DNA of 64,000 nt from Siphonodentalium dalli (Eukaryota > Mollusca > Scaphopoda > Gadilida > Siphonodentaliidae), in contig CP136064.1 of the NCBI GenBank assembly GCA_032622095.1, positions 216,024,205-216,088,204 on the forward strand. The letters are read 5' to 3'. The stretch's first letter is position 1, and each line of letters begins with the position of its first letter. The position numbers were made by a program, and so were the translations under genes. The notes beneath the pieces were generated by a model. The model was not told where the DNA came from. It ran no database searches and saw only the letters and a list, made by a program, of their open reading frames with translations. Shown here one piece after another: positions 14,701-24,689 of the stretch.

Positions 14701-17700
14701 ATATATTCCATATTTGGATATTTCCGGGGGGGGGGGGGAATTTAAATTAAATTCCACACTCCCGCCCTTACCTTTTTTCTCTCCGTTTAAATACCAGAAA
14801 CATCAATATTTTTTTTAAGGACTCGGCTATTAGCCAGGTTTAGCCACACCTACATGTAACTTGTAACGTTTGTTACCTTTGCCAATGTAATAGTGTGTCT
14901 ATCATTGCAGAATGAGGTCCCCAGAGGCTGAATTTAATGACGCTATCCCACATAGCAGGCTAGCATCACCAAATTCACCCTCTGGGAACCTCATTCTGCT
15001 TAGGCCTCAACTGCTATGGGAGACCTAGGATCAGATTGAAGTTCCCCAGTTGAAGTTGGTGATGTTCACCCATTTAAATAGTCACCCCGATTATGCATGT
15101 TATCTTCTGCAAACTTGGGGATATAGAAACTGAACAGAAGGGAAAAAGTAACTAAAAACAAACTAAAAACAATGTTAATTTGAGACTATAGATACTTCCC
15201 CGAAGATGAAGCCTGAACAGAATGAGGTCCCAGAGGGTGAGTTTGGTGATGCTAGCCTGCTGTTCTGGATAGCATCACTAAATTCACCCTCTGGGGACCT
15301 CATTCTACAAATGACAGACACACTATTTCAAGGCTTGGACAATAAAGTCTGGTAGATTATTACAGCGGAGCATGACTATTTGAGACCAAAATATTTCCCC
15401 GAAAGATGACTGAAGTGTCACATGTTTTGAAACCAAGTATACTTTGAATAAAAACTGTTCAGTATTCTCAATGTAAAAAATGGGTTACAAATCTGTTTTG
15501 TCATCATGTTCATTACTTCATGCATCAAAAGAAGAGTAGATATCTCTGTAGTGTATTGTGCTACAGTCAAGGAAGAGTTGTACAACCGCAGGAGTGTGTG
15601 TAGTAACCAAATCACTCAAGTTAGAACACACCTGAGAGAAATAAAAGACTAGGTCCAGATAGTAAAATATAAACTAGGATGTTAGTTTAACACAATGAGT
15701 CCATGACACATATTTCCTGCATGTGTTGTTTATTCCCTAATATCCTGCATGAATGAATATGAATTGTACACTCCTCATCCTGCAGACTTCCTCATACTGA
15801 TGACATCTCATATAACTCATTTCCTTTGTATGTTCCTAAAACGAAACATCTGCAATCATGAGTCATGACATGACTCATCCATGTTTGTGAGATTGCAAGA
15901 TGAATTAAACTTATAATTATAAAAGCCCAACTTTTTGAAGAAAAATGGGGGGGGTGGTGGTATACTGGATTGACTTCATCCATCTGTCTGTCCATCCGTC
16001 CGTCCATCTGGGCCGACATTTAAGCCATGGGCTACCAGATCTGAATTCAATTTTATATGAAGGTTTGCCATCCGGATTGCTTCAAAGCTGGGGCCTAATG
16101 ATGTTTTCTATTTTAGAGTTATCCTTCTTTTCTTATATAGAAATAGCGCTTTTTTTGTCCTGTGCAGATACCATCGTATCTCAATGAAATTTCGTATGAA
16201 GGTTTACCATAGGGAGTGCTTTCAAAATAGGGCCATATAATGTTATTTGCATTTTCCATTCTAGAGTTATCGTTCTTTATTTATCTGAAAATAATTACGT
16301 TTTGGCTGAATGGAATTCAGTGTGGTCATTCACCATCAGGAATTCTTTCAAAAAAATGCCCAAATGATGTTCGCCTTTTCCATTCTAGAATTATTCTTAA
16401 TTTATCTGGAAATATATATTGTTCAGCCATGAGTTACAGTAATGCTCTAAGTAATTTTTCAGGATTTAGTCGGAAATATGGCTTGTTGCTTTCCGATGAA
16501 TGGCAACAAGCCATATTTCCGACTAAATCCTGAAAAATTACCCATAAGTCTGCTGTGGTTAAGGAATCGATTACTTAGAGCATTACTGTATAGGATCTCT
16601 ATGAAATTTAGTATGGATGTTCATCATCACACGGGCTTACAATAAAGTGTTGGTGGTATTTGCATTTTACCTCTTAGAGTTACCGGTATTCTCCATTGTT
16701 TAGTTTCAATTTTGTTTCCATCCTGCCCATGTTTCGATTTGCCACCACGGGGGTATGCCAGCACCTGTGGTGCAACCGCACCTGTGGTGCAACCTGTTGT
16801 GTTTGTTTGTTTATTAATTGTCATACAACAATAAAATGTGTTTGTCAAGTCTTGTTATGTAGAAACCCATAATCCTTTGCATGTGTGAAATTACTAAAAA
16901 AAAAAAATCAAATATGCTAAAATTGTTGTTACATTCATAGCTGAGTTATGGAGTTTGAAATCTGAATTTATTTTAGGATATTAGGCCTGATAAATGCTAT
17001 TTGTTGGTTTACTAATCTTTTTGCCAAAAAATAATTAACTCCAATAAATATCAGTGTTTGCAAAAAATAGCAGAGCAGGCTGTTCCTGGCCCTATCAAGA
17101 ATTGAAAAAAATAGGTGAATCACGAGGAAAGTTCTGTTCTCGATAAGCAGTATAACAGACACTTTTCAAAGTGATTGAAACTACACATATAAAAAAGATG
17201 AGTGTTTGGCAGTGACATTTTCATGACTGTAATTGCCGTGATGCAGCATTAAAGATCATGTGACAGTGCATTCTCTTATATATGCGAGTCTCCCATAGGG
17301 AGCCTCATATTTTTATGAGAATGCAATGGCTTACAAGGTCAAGGTAAATATTGTTAGGTCAATGTATTCTGTTATATATGTGAGGCTCCCTCTGGGAGAC
17401 TTGCATATATACTAGTAAGAGAATGCATTGGCACAGGGTTTTCTCAAAATTTCAGGAAGCTCCAGTCAGTGAAGGGTTAAGTGCCATTCAACAGAGTGCC
17501 AACATTCACAATATCACATTCAATAAGGGGAAACTTCTGGGATGCAGTATGCACATTATTCTCTCAATTTGGGCAAAATATGCTGTTTTCCCTTGAGCTG
17601 GGATATTTGTCATTGCTATAAGTGATATCACTTACTCGCGGAGAATCCGCCATTTGGTCTCCGGAGGTCAAAGTTAACAAGTAGCATCTATTTTTAGCAT

Positions 17701-20700
17701 ATGACTCCAGTCTGGGAATTCCCAAAATAAAATGGCAACAGGTCGTTACCAAATCGCAGGTGCGAGAACTTCATAAAACTAATTAAACACTCACCCTGGA
17801 TACATACAATACGTAGGTTTCGCACAGTAGATGGATTGGATGTATCACGTATGTTTTTGAGTTATTTTTTTAACGCAAGAACTCGCTATTTATCAGTAAC
17901 TTATGGGAAGTTCGTTGACAAAAAAGGGCGTCTGAATGTCTGCATCGTCACCAGATCCTAACTCTATAGATGACATGGCCACAAAACAATTATTAAACAC
18001 GTAGTTGCACTCAGAATAAATGAAATTAAGCCATAAAATGTTGATAAAAAATTCTCGCACTCAGATGTCGAATGTTTACAAATGGATGCTACTTCTCAAC
18101 TTTGACCTTTTACCGGCTTTTACCGGTGGGTTGGATAAAAAGCTAGGAATCGGACCATATGGAACCATCGGCCATCTTGAAAATCGCGAACCAGTAATAA
18201 GGCTTATTAAAAATAACTGTCATAACAACATAATAAGATTAACAGCCATTTTTGGCTCTGTTGAATGTATACACCCATTGTGAGCCCTATTGTCCCCTCA
18301 CAATATTGTTGAAGTAAAATGTGATGTTCTAACATCAATAGTTCACTTGTGACATGCCCTATTGAACTTTGATCTGTGAACTTTGGATGTGTCAACCAAT
18401 CAGGTTTAATATAAACTGGAATGACACTTGTAACATTGAGTTTAACTCAATTTAAATCCAAAACAACTTTTGATGATGATATAATATATGGTGATGAACA
18501 ATTCATAGGCCAACGTTTTTAGTTAAATAAAACATTGCATTTTGGAACAAATTTCAGAATTAGCTTGAAGGAAACTAGATGAGATTTGCCGCCCGCCCAA
18601 GAACAGAATGTCTCCCAAGTTAAGACATCATGAAATCACATAATGTCAAGCATCCTGCAGACAATACTGTATGCCACCTGTCCATCTGTGCTTCTTCTGT
18701 CCATTTCTTTTGAATTTATGTGCCTTATAAAATTAGTAAAACTCAGCGAAAAGCTACCTTTGGTGAGGAGAGTATATGAAAGGACACATCATTATACCCC
18801 CACTTTCGAAGAAAATGGGGGGTATACTGGATTGACTGCGTCTGTCCGTCCGTCCATCACACTTTCTCCCTCCGTGTGTCGCACCATCCATCCGTCCGTC
18901 CGACCTCATAACTCAAACAACTATGAACCGATTAAAAAAAAAATTGGTATGCAATCTCTTTGGGACTGCCTCTCCGCATGATGCTAAGTTACGCCTCATT
19001 TTCGACTTATTTTGACTTAATAACTTTAACAAATATGAACCGATTTCAATACTTTTTGGTATACATACTTCTCACAATACCCTCTCTACATGATGTGGCT
19101 AGGGATTGGTTCAGACTGTTTTTCGTAATATTACACTTCATTTTCGACTTATTTTGACTTAATAACTTTAACAAATATGAACCAATTTGAATAATTTTTT
19201 CTGTACAAGCTTCTTGTGACACCATATCGATATTATTAGTCCGAATTTTTCTTTAAAGTTAAAAATCTTTTTTGTTGGGTTTACGGATAATGCGGGTTGA
19301 AATTGCCACTGTGGGGGTATGCTAGCACTCGAGTACACACCTCTTGTTTCAGTGTGTTTTAACATAAGTCGTAAATACACAAGAAGGTGTCAGTTTTAGA
19401 AAGGGAATCTTTCTCTGGTATCAGGATTATGAGTTGTAATAATGCAGTATGAATACATGTAATTCATAAATGAAAGGGATCCTGTCAGTGTTTAAATTTT
19501 GTTGACATTTTTGGATGAGCGCTGACAAAGACTTGCTCAGTATGGAGTACAGGCGGCACAGTCAAAGCAATCCTCAACCCTATCTATACTAATTGGATAC
19601 TCAGTTATAAAAGTTTACATTGGAATGGTATATTATTCATCTGGAGAGGTGTTCAATCAAATTACGCAGACGAGAAATAATATAAGTACAGAAGGCATCC
19701 TATTTATTGGAGGGAAGTGTTCAGATAATAAGTTCAACAAACAACTTTATTATCTGAACATTTCCCAAGGGATAAATTACTTATGAATGAGAATTTAGTA
19801 TAGAAAATGTTTTGACAATAAAACTTCTGTTTCTCTGTCTTAAATAGTTTCTTGACCGGATAACTTTATATTCAGTCGATTAATTTCAGATTTAGTATGT
19901 TTTATTCAAGCATATATTCCAAATTTCAAGGATTATTGCAATCCTCATTTCAGGGTTACATTGCTATGTTGTCAAAATTCTTCTCAGTTTTTCGGAAATG
20001 GCTTTAAGGGGTTTCCGTGCCTGAGCTATGTCAGGAGGTGAAAACTTTAGATGGACCTACACAGAAAACTACTTAATTGTTAAGTTTAATACTGCTTCAA
20101 GAATTTCAACATTATGTTAGGTGTGTGCTGAAAAATGGTGAACATCTATTTTGCAAGAATTGATATAAACCTTTGGGCTGAGATCAGTTTTATCCTCACT
20201 TTTAGGTCACATGTCCACAGCCAAATTCCCAGCTTACCAGCTATCTCTAGCACTGTGACCTATTATAGTTGTTTGCTCTCTGCTTGAGTGGACTGACCTG
20301 AATACCAACATTGGGCTAGTTCCTTGATGTAACGGTTCATGATAATGGCTTCTCACAATTTTCTTGCACACACCTAACATAATGTTGAGATTCTTGAAGC
20401 AGTATTAAACTAAATTAAATTGACACTCCACTCTTTTACTAGTTCAGATCCTTCACTTTTTATAGCAGTTAATCATTGCCACTCAATTTGTATATTTGCT
20501 GAAAATGCTGTTCCTAAAAGTTCCCTTCTAAAACTATGATTGAAGTCAAATTTTTGACATTTTTGTTGCTTCATGTGGTGCACTAGCTTAACAATTAAGT
20601 AGTTTTCTGTGTAGGTCTGTCTAAACTTTCCACCTCCTGACATAGCTCAGGTGTGGAAACCCCTTAAGCATGATTGCTCAGATGTGACTCGATATATATA

Positions 20701-20936
20701 TAAATTAATTTATAATTAAATTACAGGCTGCCATCGGAGTGGATGACTTCTGTCTGGACCCTATGGACAGTGCCAGTATATGTATAGTCATCCAAGGTGA
20801 AGGTCGAGCTACCAGTAAAAGTATACAGACGCCACTGACTCTGAAGCGAGGCACAGTATTGTTTGTCTCGGCAAATGAGTCGTTGGATATACACCTGTCT
20901 TCTAGTGGATTTCTATTGTTCAGGGCTCACTGCTGA
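2682..20936 (+). CDS. MPI: Mannose-6-phosphate isomerase (phosphomannose isomerase), 8 coding exons
   Basis: Cytosolic zinc enzyme that interconverts fructose-6-phosphate and mannose-6-phosphate, feeding GDP-mannose and glycosylation. Exons 2682-2700, 3997-4124, 6820-7020, 7310-7451, 8184-8369, 10003-10176, 10685-10893 and 20727-20936 join in frame with GT..AG introns to 1,269 nt, a 422-residue protein plus stop; human MPI has 423. The start reads [20 protein letters not shown], matching the family N-terminus. Zinc ligands fall where expected: Gln111 and His113 in SIQAHPNK, Glu138 in NHKPEM, His278 in LPHAYL. The active-site arginine is Arg297 in VRAGLTPKF. The C-terminal jelly roll ends LLFRAHC. 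Introns carry MITEs; the last one is 9.8 kb. No frame damage is seen. Identity is from remembered family motifs and is very secure; expression was not tested. Confidence 0.96.
3123..3499. mobile_element. Foldback element with 11-bp target duplication
   Basis: Arms start CTGAATAGGTCATTG and end CAATGACCTATTCAG and pair over about 150 bp each. Both sides carry CATTAATATCG (3112-3122 and 3500-3510). Each arm contains two or three copies of a short ACCCAGGATCTC module. A long-TIR element with a 9-11-bp duplication is typical of Mutator-like transposons; no transposase is present. It lies in MPI intron 1. Confidence 0.75.
3735..3825 (-). repeat. tRNA-derived (SINE-like) segment with Pol III A and B boxes
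   Basis: On the minus strand, TAGCTAAGTTGG (3798-3809) fits the A-box consensus and GGTTCGAATCC (3745-3755) matches the B box exactly, with about 42 bases between. I could not fold a clean cloverleaf, so a SINE head is likelier than a functional tRNA. Located in MPI intron 1. Confidence 0.5.
3997..4124 (+). CDS. MPI: MPI coding exon 2
   Basis: Pyrimidine-rich acceptor ending TTTTTCAG precedes it; donor GTAACA follows. It encodes [14 protein letters not shown] through PYAE, the first strand of the isomerase fold. It ends in phase 0. Confidence 0.95.
4640..5560. repeat. Dispersed module array (GGGTGACC / GCCATCTTGGATTT type), MPI intron 2
   Basis: Several degenerate copies of a roughly 200-bp module with CATATGGATCTTCGG-like, GATGGGAGCT and GGCAGCCATCTTGGATTT words, ending in a GTTGAACTACAGTGTCATTG motif. 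Related arrays lie at 22205-22425 and 33970-35200. No protein-coding potential. Confidence 0.6.
6336..6560. repeat. Dispersed repeat with TATACATTGGAATGG left end
   Basis: Shares the left-end word and ATTATCTGA / TGAACATTTAGT segments with copies near 19605-19800, 26035-26130 and 36826-37040. Partly inverted-repeat. MPI intron 2. Confidence 0.45.
6820..7020 (+). CDS. MPI: MPI coding exon 3
   Basis: Acceptor CTCTTGCAG, donor GTAGGA. It encodes [11 protein letters not shown] through LSIQAHPNK (67 codons), which includes the zinc ligands Gln111 and His113. Phase 0 at both ends. Confidence 0.96.
7310..7451 (+). CDS. MPI: MPI coding exon 4
   Basis: Acceptor ATTGCAG, donor GTAAAA. It encodes QHAEQLH through SSFLR plus one base and contains the KPEM zinc ligand Glu138 and the [10 protein letters not shown] motif. 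Reading through the donor enters an intronic MITE at 7525, so the long open frame past 7451 is not coding. Confidence 0.96.
7525..7724. mobile_element. Palindromic MITE, CAGTAATGC family, full copy
   Basis: A near-perfect 200-bp inverted repeat from CAGTAATGCCC to GGGCATTACTG with TA on both sides, as in Tc1/mariner or pogo-type elements. The core reads CAGGATTTAGTCGGAAATAT then its complement. Eight copies or pieces are in this window. It sits in MPI intron 4, 73 bases past exon 4. Confidence 0.85.
8184..8369 (+). CDS. MPI: MPI coding exon 5
   Basis: Acceptor TTTTCTCCAG, donor GTAGGC. It encodes [19 protein letters not shown] through RVTAL plus one base. This is the helical insertion, the least conserved part of the family. 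Phase 1 at both ends. Confidence 0.94.
8940..9240. repeat. Dispersed repeat with GATGATAACTT and GGCCCATTGTTGAATTACCA words
   Basis: One of a loose family of several-hundred-base repeats that begin near a 'tccgtccgtcc' stretch. Others: 15940-16790, 18795-19345, 35385-35970, 36060-36440. MPI intron 5. Origin unknown. Confidence 0.5.
10003..10176 (+). CDS. MPI: MPI coding exon 6
   Basis: Acceptor TTTCATTATAG, donor GTAAGA. It encodes [13 protein letters not shown] through LPHAYLSG, including [20 protein letters not shown] and zinc ligand His278. Phase 1 at both ends. Confidence 0.95.
10278..10640. mobile_element. GAATGAGGTCC MITE, partial (right end missing)
   Basis: Begins with CAAGCCTTGAAATAGTG and TGTCTGTCATTTGCAG, followed by an internal hairpin whose arms are TGAATTTAGTGA and TCACCAAATTTACC. 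The second hairpin is cut off near 10640. MPI intron 6. Confidence 0.7.
10685..10893 (+). CDS. MPI: MPI coding exon 7
   Basis: Acceptor TCTCTTACAG, donor GTAATT. It encodes [20 protein letters not shown] through CVTRYE, with the active-site Arg297. A partial MITE ends about 45 bases upstream of the acceptor. Confidence 0.96.
11255..12000. repeat. 32-bp minisatellite, about 23 units
   Basis: Tandem units of about 32 bases built on TTGAATATTATTACTTCTGA plus CCTGTAGGAACC. Two variants alternate (TTGAATATTATT and TTGAATTGTATT); some units carry 1-2 extra bases. Located at the start of the 9.8-kb last MPI intron. Confidence 0.95.
12478..12499. repeat. Poly-G tract, 22 nt
   Basis: Uninterrupted G run in the last MPI intron. 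Confidence 0.95.
12724..12985 (+). mobile_element. TTAA-flanked double-hairpin MITE (family A)
   Basis: TTAA at both ends; left end CCCTACCATGACGGAGC, right end CAATGAAAGGG. Two internal hairpins built on ATTCTCTTATATATGCGAG. The first hairpin has lost its loop-side segment (GAGTCTGACTTGC). MPI last intron. Confidence 0.8.
13549..13857 (+). mobile_element. Family A MITE with a duplicated hairpin arm
   Basis: Left TTAA followed by CTCTTCCATGACTGGAGC; right end CATGAAAGGG then CTAA, a mutated TTAA. The first hairpin contains an extra internal copy of its 5' arm. MPI last intron. Confidence 0.75.
13860..13965. repeat. Short tandem repeat, about 22-bp unit
   Basis: About five degenerate copies of TTTATAGATGCTTTATTTTG, directly after the preceding MITE. 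Confidence 0.7.
14888..15338. mobile_element. GAATGAGGTCC MITE, full-length copy
   Basis: About 450 bp. Two hairpins (each with AATGAGGTCCCCAGAGG and its complement) joined by a spacer with GCCTCAACTGCTATGGGAG. Outer ends TGTCTATCATTGCAG and CAAATGACAGACACACTA are inverted. MPI last intron. Related copies: 10278, 20964, 39726, 53249, 53750 and 54925. Confidence 0.75.
15940..16790. repeat. Dispersed repeat starting with a G-rich/TATACTGG motif and 'gtccatccgtccg'
   Basis: Shares GTATACTGGATTGACT and CGGGGGTATGCCAGCAC-type ends with 18795-19345. It is interrupted by a CAGTAATGC MITE at 16437-16588. Short open frames here are repeat-derived. Confidence 0.55.
16437..16588. mobile_element. CAGTAATGC palindromic MITE, internally deleted
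   Basis: TA-flanked. The left arm jumps from CAGTAATGCTCTAAGTAA to TTTTTCAGGATTTAG, losing the segment that contains CTCCTTAACCACAG. The right arm is complete. Confidence 0.8.
17239..17480 (-). mobile_element. Family A double-hairpin MITE, reverse orientation
   Basis: Ends with AGGAAGCTCCAGTCAGTGAAGGG then TTAA. The left end (GATGCAGCATTAAAGATCATG) lacks a clear TTAA. Both hairpins are present. Confidence 0.7.
18795..19345. repeat. Dispersed repeat, 'gtccgtccgtcc' and TTTGACTTAATAACTTTAAC type
   Basis: Left end ATTATACCCCCACTTTCG; right end GGGGGTATGCTAGCACTCG. Contains a duplicated TTCGACTTATTTTGACTTAA segment. MPI last intron. Confidence 0.55.
19605..19800. repeat. Dispersed repeat, TTACATTGGAATGG family
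   Basis: Contains the inverted pair TGTTCAGATAATAAG and TTATTATCTGAACA around GTTCAACAAACAAC. Same family as 6336-6560. Confidence 0.5.
20004..20667. mobile_element. TTAA-flanked foldback element, 664 bp
   Basis: TTAA on both ends, then GGGGTTTCCGTGCCTGAGC on the left and its near complement on the right; the inverted arms extend through CTATGTCAGGAGGTG. Inner segments around GTTAGGTGTGTGC and GCACACACCTAAC are also inverted. It lies in the last MPI intron and ends 59 bases before exon 8. Confidence 0.75.
20727..20936 (+). CDS. MPI: MPI terminal coding exon 8
   Basis: Acceptor AAATTACAG after a 9.8-kb intron. It encodes [17 protein letters not shown] through FLLFRAHC and a TGA stop. Its length to the first shared DSAS motif equals that of the human protein, so no exon is missing in the long intron. 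A TTAA-flanked foldback element ends 59 bases upstream. Confidence 0.95.
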   Translation, partial: AAIGVDDFCLDPMDSASICIVIQGEGRATSKSIQTPLTLKRGTVLFVSANESLDIHLSSSGFLLFRAHC

Positions 20937-20963
20937 TACATGTATAAGCAAATGAAACCCAGA

Positions 20964-21367
20964 ACAAGCCTTGAAATAATGTGTTTGTCATTTGCAGAAT
21001 GAGGTCCACAGAGGGTGAATTTAGTGATGCTATCCTGTACAGTGGGCTAGCATCACCAAACTCACCCTCTGGGAACCTCAATTCTGCTGAGGCCTCAACT
21101 CCTATGGGAGACCTAGGTTCAGATTGAAAATCCCCAGTTGTAGTTGGTGATGTTCACCCATTAGCCACCTCGATTATGCATGGTAAAAAGTAACTAAAAA
21201 CAATGTTAATTTGAGACTATAAGTACTTCCCTAGAAAATGAGGCCAAAGCAGAATGAGGTCCCCAGAGGGTTATCTTAGTGATGCCAACCTGCTGTGCAG
21301 GTTAGCATCACTAAATTCACCCTCTGGGGACCTCATTCTGCAAATGACAGACACAGTATTTCAAATA
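20964..21367. mobile_element. GAATGAGGTCC MITE just downstream of MPI
   Basis: Starts CAAGCCTTGAAATAATG, 28 bases after the MPI stop, and ends CAAATGACAGACACAGTATTT. Two hairpins. It probably lies in the MPI 3' UTR if the AATAAA at 21541 is used. Confidence 0.75.
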
Positions 21368-21369
21368 TT

Positions 21370-22200
21370 GGCCCTGAATATACACATGTCTTCTACTTGG
21401 TTCTGAGAGTCAATTTTCTTCTATTTGGTTTCTGAGAGTCAGAGTTATTGACAGGATGAAGGTCCATTGAATGTATCAATGATAGGTGATAAGGAAAACT
21501 TAAAAACAGTTGTATGTAAACTCAGTTCTAAACTGTTCAGAATAAAGAGATCCAAGGCACTCGCAGTGGGGTAAATGTGCAAAAAATCTAAAAGTCTTAT
21601 AAACATCACCACTGAGAAGAACATGGAGAAGTAGATAAACGTTGTCCTTATATTCATTATTGATAGTTCTCCAATATTGAGATTTTGTGTATTGAAACCA
21701 TTGCAATGTAAACAAAATTGTTACAGTAATTTGTCAACAAACATCACTAAACGTGTAGTAAGTTAAAATATTTTAGTATGAATATGAGTTTCAGAATATT
21801 TTTCAATGCGTTGACCATTTCCAATGTTCACCGTCAAGTTTTGATTGAACTTTGGTATCTTATTGGACTAATTGGACTTTTATCGGTAAATCTATTGTAA
21901 CAGTAATGTTTGCATAACAATGGTTTTGACATGCGAAATATCATCTTTGGAGAGTTATTAATAATGAAAATAAGAACAAAATGAATCGAATTTTTTATCT
22001 ACTTGTTTATGGTAGTTGTTTTACAGACTTTTATGTTATTTTGCATGAACCCACTTTGAATACTTTGACCTGGATGATGCTACTGTATTTCTGGAGAAGA
22101 GTTTACGTCACAGTTTTCTGGAGATACTATAGCATCATCCATGTGAAGTACCCATCGGAAAATTACTGTCTTCTGTCGCTGAATATTCACCTTTGTATTT
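21370..22200. other. Intergenic, no gene seen
   Basis: AT-rich DNA after MPI. Open frames up to 77 codons near 21981-22214 have no recognisable motif and no coding bias that I can see. Confidence 0.5.
21541..21546 (+). promoter_or_regulatory. Candidate MPI polyadenylation signal AATAAA
   Basis: First AATAAA I see downstream of the MPI stop (about 605 bases). If used, the 3' UTR would include the inverted-repeat MITE at 20964-21367. Hexamer only, so weak. Confidence 0.25.
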
Positions 22201-22204
22201 TTAG

Positions 22205-22425
22205 CTCAACTTGACAAATTCAAGTTTGATCTATTGCCATGGTTTGTTGTCCGTCCGTCAACAATTTCTTCAGCACACACTAAAGTCCACATCCTTCATC
22301 CGATCATCACCAAACTTCATATGATTTTTGGGGTGACCTCCAGATGGGAGCTGTCAATTTTTTCCAAAATTCTTTAAAAAACATGGTCGCCAGCAGCCAT
22401 CTTGGCTATCATTACTGGATGTTTA
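22205..22425. repeat. Single module of the GCCATCTTGG repeat
   Basis: Same module as 4640-5560 and 33970-35200: TAGCTCAACTTGACA start, GTCCGTCCGTCAAC, TCATCACCAAACTTCATATG, GGGGTGACCTCCAGATGGG. Confidence 0.6.
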
Positions 22426-22736
22426 TGGGTGTCTCAGCTTTGGAATGCAAGTCCATTCGTAACTGAGAAAATTGTTGCAAATTGCAATTGTAATTCTTTT
22501 GAATATATCACTGGAAAAGTAATTGAAACTGTTTTAATAGCATCTACTTTTGGGTCTGCACTTGCTTTAAACTTTGCCCCAGCTGCCGTGGCAAGTAATG
22601 AATAATTTCATAGATTGCATTTTCATTGTTATTTTCGATTTTGTTTGTTTATATTCAATGCTGCTGTTAGTCCTCCATACTGGAAGCGGGATGTAGGGTG
22701 TCGTATTAAGCTCAATCAAGTGAAAGTGATAGAGGA

Positions 22737-22943
22737 TTAACCCTTCCATGACTAGAAATTTTGCAAAAACCCTGTGCCAATGCATTCTCTTATATATGCG
22801 AGTCACCCACAGGGAGCCTCGTATATATAAGAGAATACATTGGCCTAACAATATTTATCTTGACCTTGTAAGCCAGTGCATTCTTCTATATATGCGAGGC
22901 TCCCTATGCTGCACCAGCGAAGCTCACGTCATGAAAGCGTTAA
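22737..22943 (+). mobile_element. Family A MITE, second hairpin truncated
   Basis: TTAA on both ends (left CCCTTCCATGACTAG, right CGTCATGAAAGCG). Hairpin 1 is complete. Hairpin 2 stops after GAGGCTCCCTATG and joins directly to the right end. Confidence 0.8.
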
Positions 22944-22949
22944 GAATTT

Positions 22950-24420
22950 CCATATATATAAGTAAAAATATTCTGGAATCATATGGAAAAACTTTGGTAC
23001 GGAATTCATCTTGTCACTTATTGTCGCTTCATTCACTAGATCTCGATTGGATCAGTTTTTAGATCCGGATTTATTATTAAGAATGTTCTTATTGTTCTTT
23101 TCAAATTTATTTTGAATGTTATAAGAAAAAGATATCACATGATCCTATTAGTTTTATTAGTATTAGTTTTGCAGAACTTACCCGCGTCTGGCTGAAACAT
23201 GTTTTTGTTAAAAATAATTTTCTGGAAAATCAAGATCTTCCAGATCACTATAGTTCCAAACATTTGACCTTCCACACGTCTGACACTTATCTATATACAT
23301 GTAGGTGTGTGGTGAAAATTGTTTTCTATCTTATTCAATATAATTGTGTTACCTGTCAAGTATTTCAGAAATAGGCATAAATGCCTGAGTGAGTGATAGG
23401 AATACTGCTGATGAATAAGTGTGGAACAAGTGACTACTCATCAGCTAGTATTCAGTTATCAATGGGTTAGCACATAAAATCAGCTTAAAAAACCAACCCA
23501 AGTTGTTTCTTATAGCAGAAACAGATGCTTGAATATATTTTAACTTAAAACATCGACTCCAAGTGGTTTTATCTAGAATGACGAATGTTTTAATATAATT
23601 AGATATTTACTCATCAAAACTCAAGTAGAGTAATTAATTAGTTTCGATGATTACAAGAATTATAACAAGAGGGTTGGGCCCGGTAAAACCCGAGTGAGGG
23701 GAGCGAATGGGGGGTTTACCAACAGGTCCATCTCCCCAAGTGAATTATGTCATGAAATCATCGAAACTAATTGATTATTCTGTTTATTACACACTTTCTA
23801 CACTTTCTAATTTGTTAATTTTATAAATCCTATGTCACAAAATAGTCTCTGATCAGTTGATTACCCTGTGCTGAGCCCAAACTGTTAGTTGCGTGCATGA
23901 ACACCTCAATTGAATTTTGTGTTGTTATGATTCCACTTTACTTAATTTTTCGACGTAAGACTGTAAATACTAGAAATAGGCTTGCTGGAATTCATCTCTT
24001 CACATGCTCAGAATTTATATTTGACAGCGATCTATTTGGATAATGGATATACAGACAATACTATAATAATGACTTGTGAGATAAATTACTTTGTAGACTT
24101 GTCCACATCTCTGCTGTCAGTCATTTTGACATTCACAGGTCTATGACAGTTGAAACCGAGTGCTTCGTGTTCGAGAATGTCAACAAAAATAGTTCTAACA
24201 TGGGGCGGGGTTTTGAGCTGACAAAATGTGCATGCTGTCACCGGGGATGTAATTCACAGGAGTGACATTACCACTTTTATTTACCAAGAAATCCACATAA
24301 ATCACCTATAAAAATAATGCTCTGAAATTTTTTCGGAATTTATGCTATTAATATTATAAGAAAAAATTTCACTATTTTTGTCAGTGATTACTTTCAAAAT
24401 GTCTTTCAATAAACTGTTTG
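22950..24420. other. Intergenic, no gene seen
   Basis: AT-rich DNA with no convincing open frame. It contains the small inverted-repeat element listed at 23636-23772. Confidence 0.5.
23636..23772. repeat. Short element with 17-bp perfect terminal inverted repeats
   Basis: AATTAGTTTCGATGATT at the left and its exact complement at the right, enclosing a GC-rich centre (GGGCCCGGTAAAACCCG) unlike the AT-rich surroundings. Confidence 0.5.
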
Positions 24421-24421
24421 A

Positions 24422-24684
24422 TTAACCCTTCCATTACTGGAGCTTCCTGAAATTTGGCGAAAACCCTGTGACAATGTATTCTCTCATATATGCGAGTCTC
24501 CCATAGGGAGCCTCGCATATATAAGAGAATATGTTGGCCTAACAATATTTACCTTGACCTTGTAAGCCAGTGAATTCTCTTATATATGTGAGGCTCCCTA
24601 TGGGAGACTCCCATATATAAGATAATGCACTTGCACAGGGTCCTTAATGCTGAACCAGCGCAGCTCCCATCATGAAAGGGTTAA
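24422..24684 (+). mobile_element. Family A double-hairpin MITE, best complete copy
   Basis: TTAA-flanked, 263 bp. Left end CCCTTCCATTACTGGAGC; right end CCATCATGAAAGGG. Two near-perfect hairpins, 24476-24534 and 24572-24627, each built on ATTCTCTTATATATGCGAG arms around CTCCC/GGGAG with an ATA or TAT loop. They are joined by GCCTAACAATATTTACC and CTTGACCTTGTAAGCC. The TTAA target and CCCTT ends are piggyBac-like. Twelve copies or pieces lie in this window. Confidence 0.85.
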
Positions 24685-24689
24685 TTTTA

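Noticed and set aside
17540-18290. Possible large inverted-repeat element (GATGCTACTT and CAACTTTGACC words in both halves)
   Set aside because: Only short patches pair and I could not define ends or a target duplication.
22567-22851. Open frames with repeated [10 protein letters not shown] / IYKRMHWHR peptides
   Set aside because: These peptides are translations of the family A and B MITE hairpins and appear at a dozen sites on both strands.
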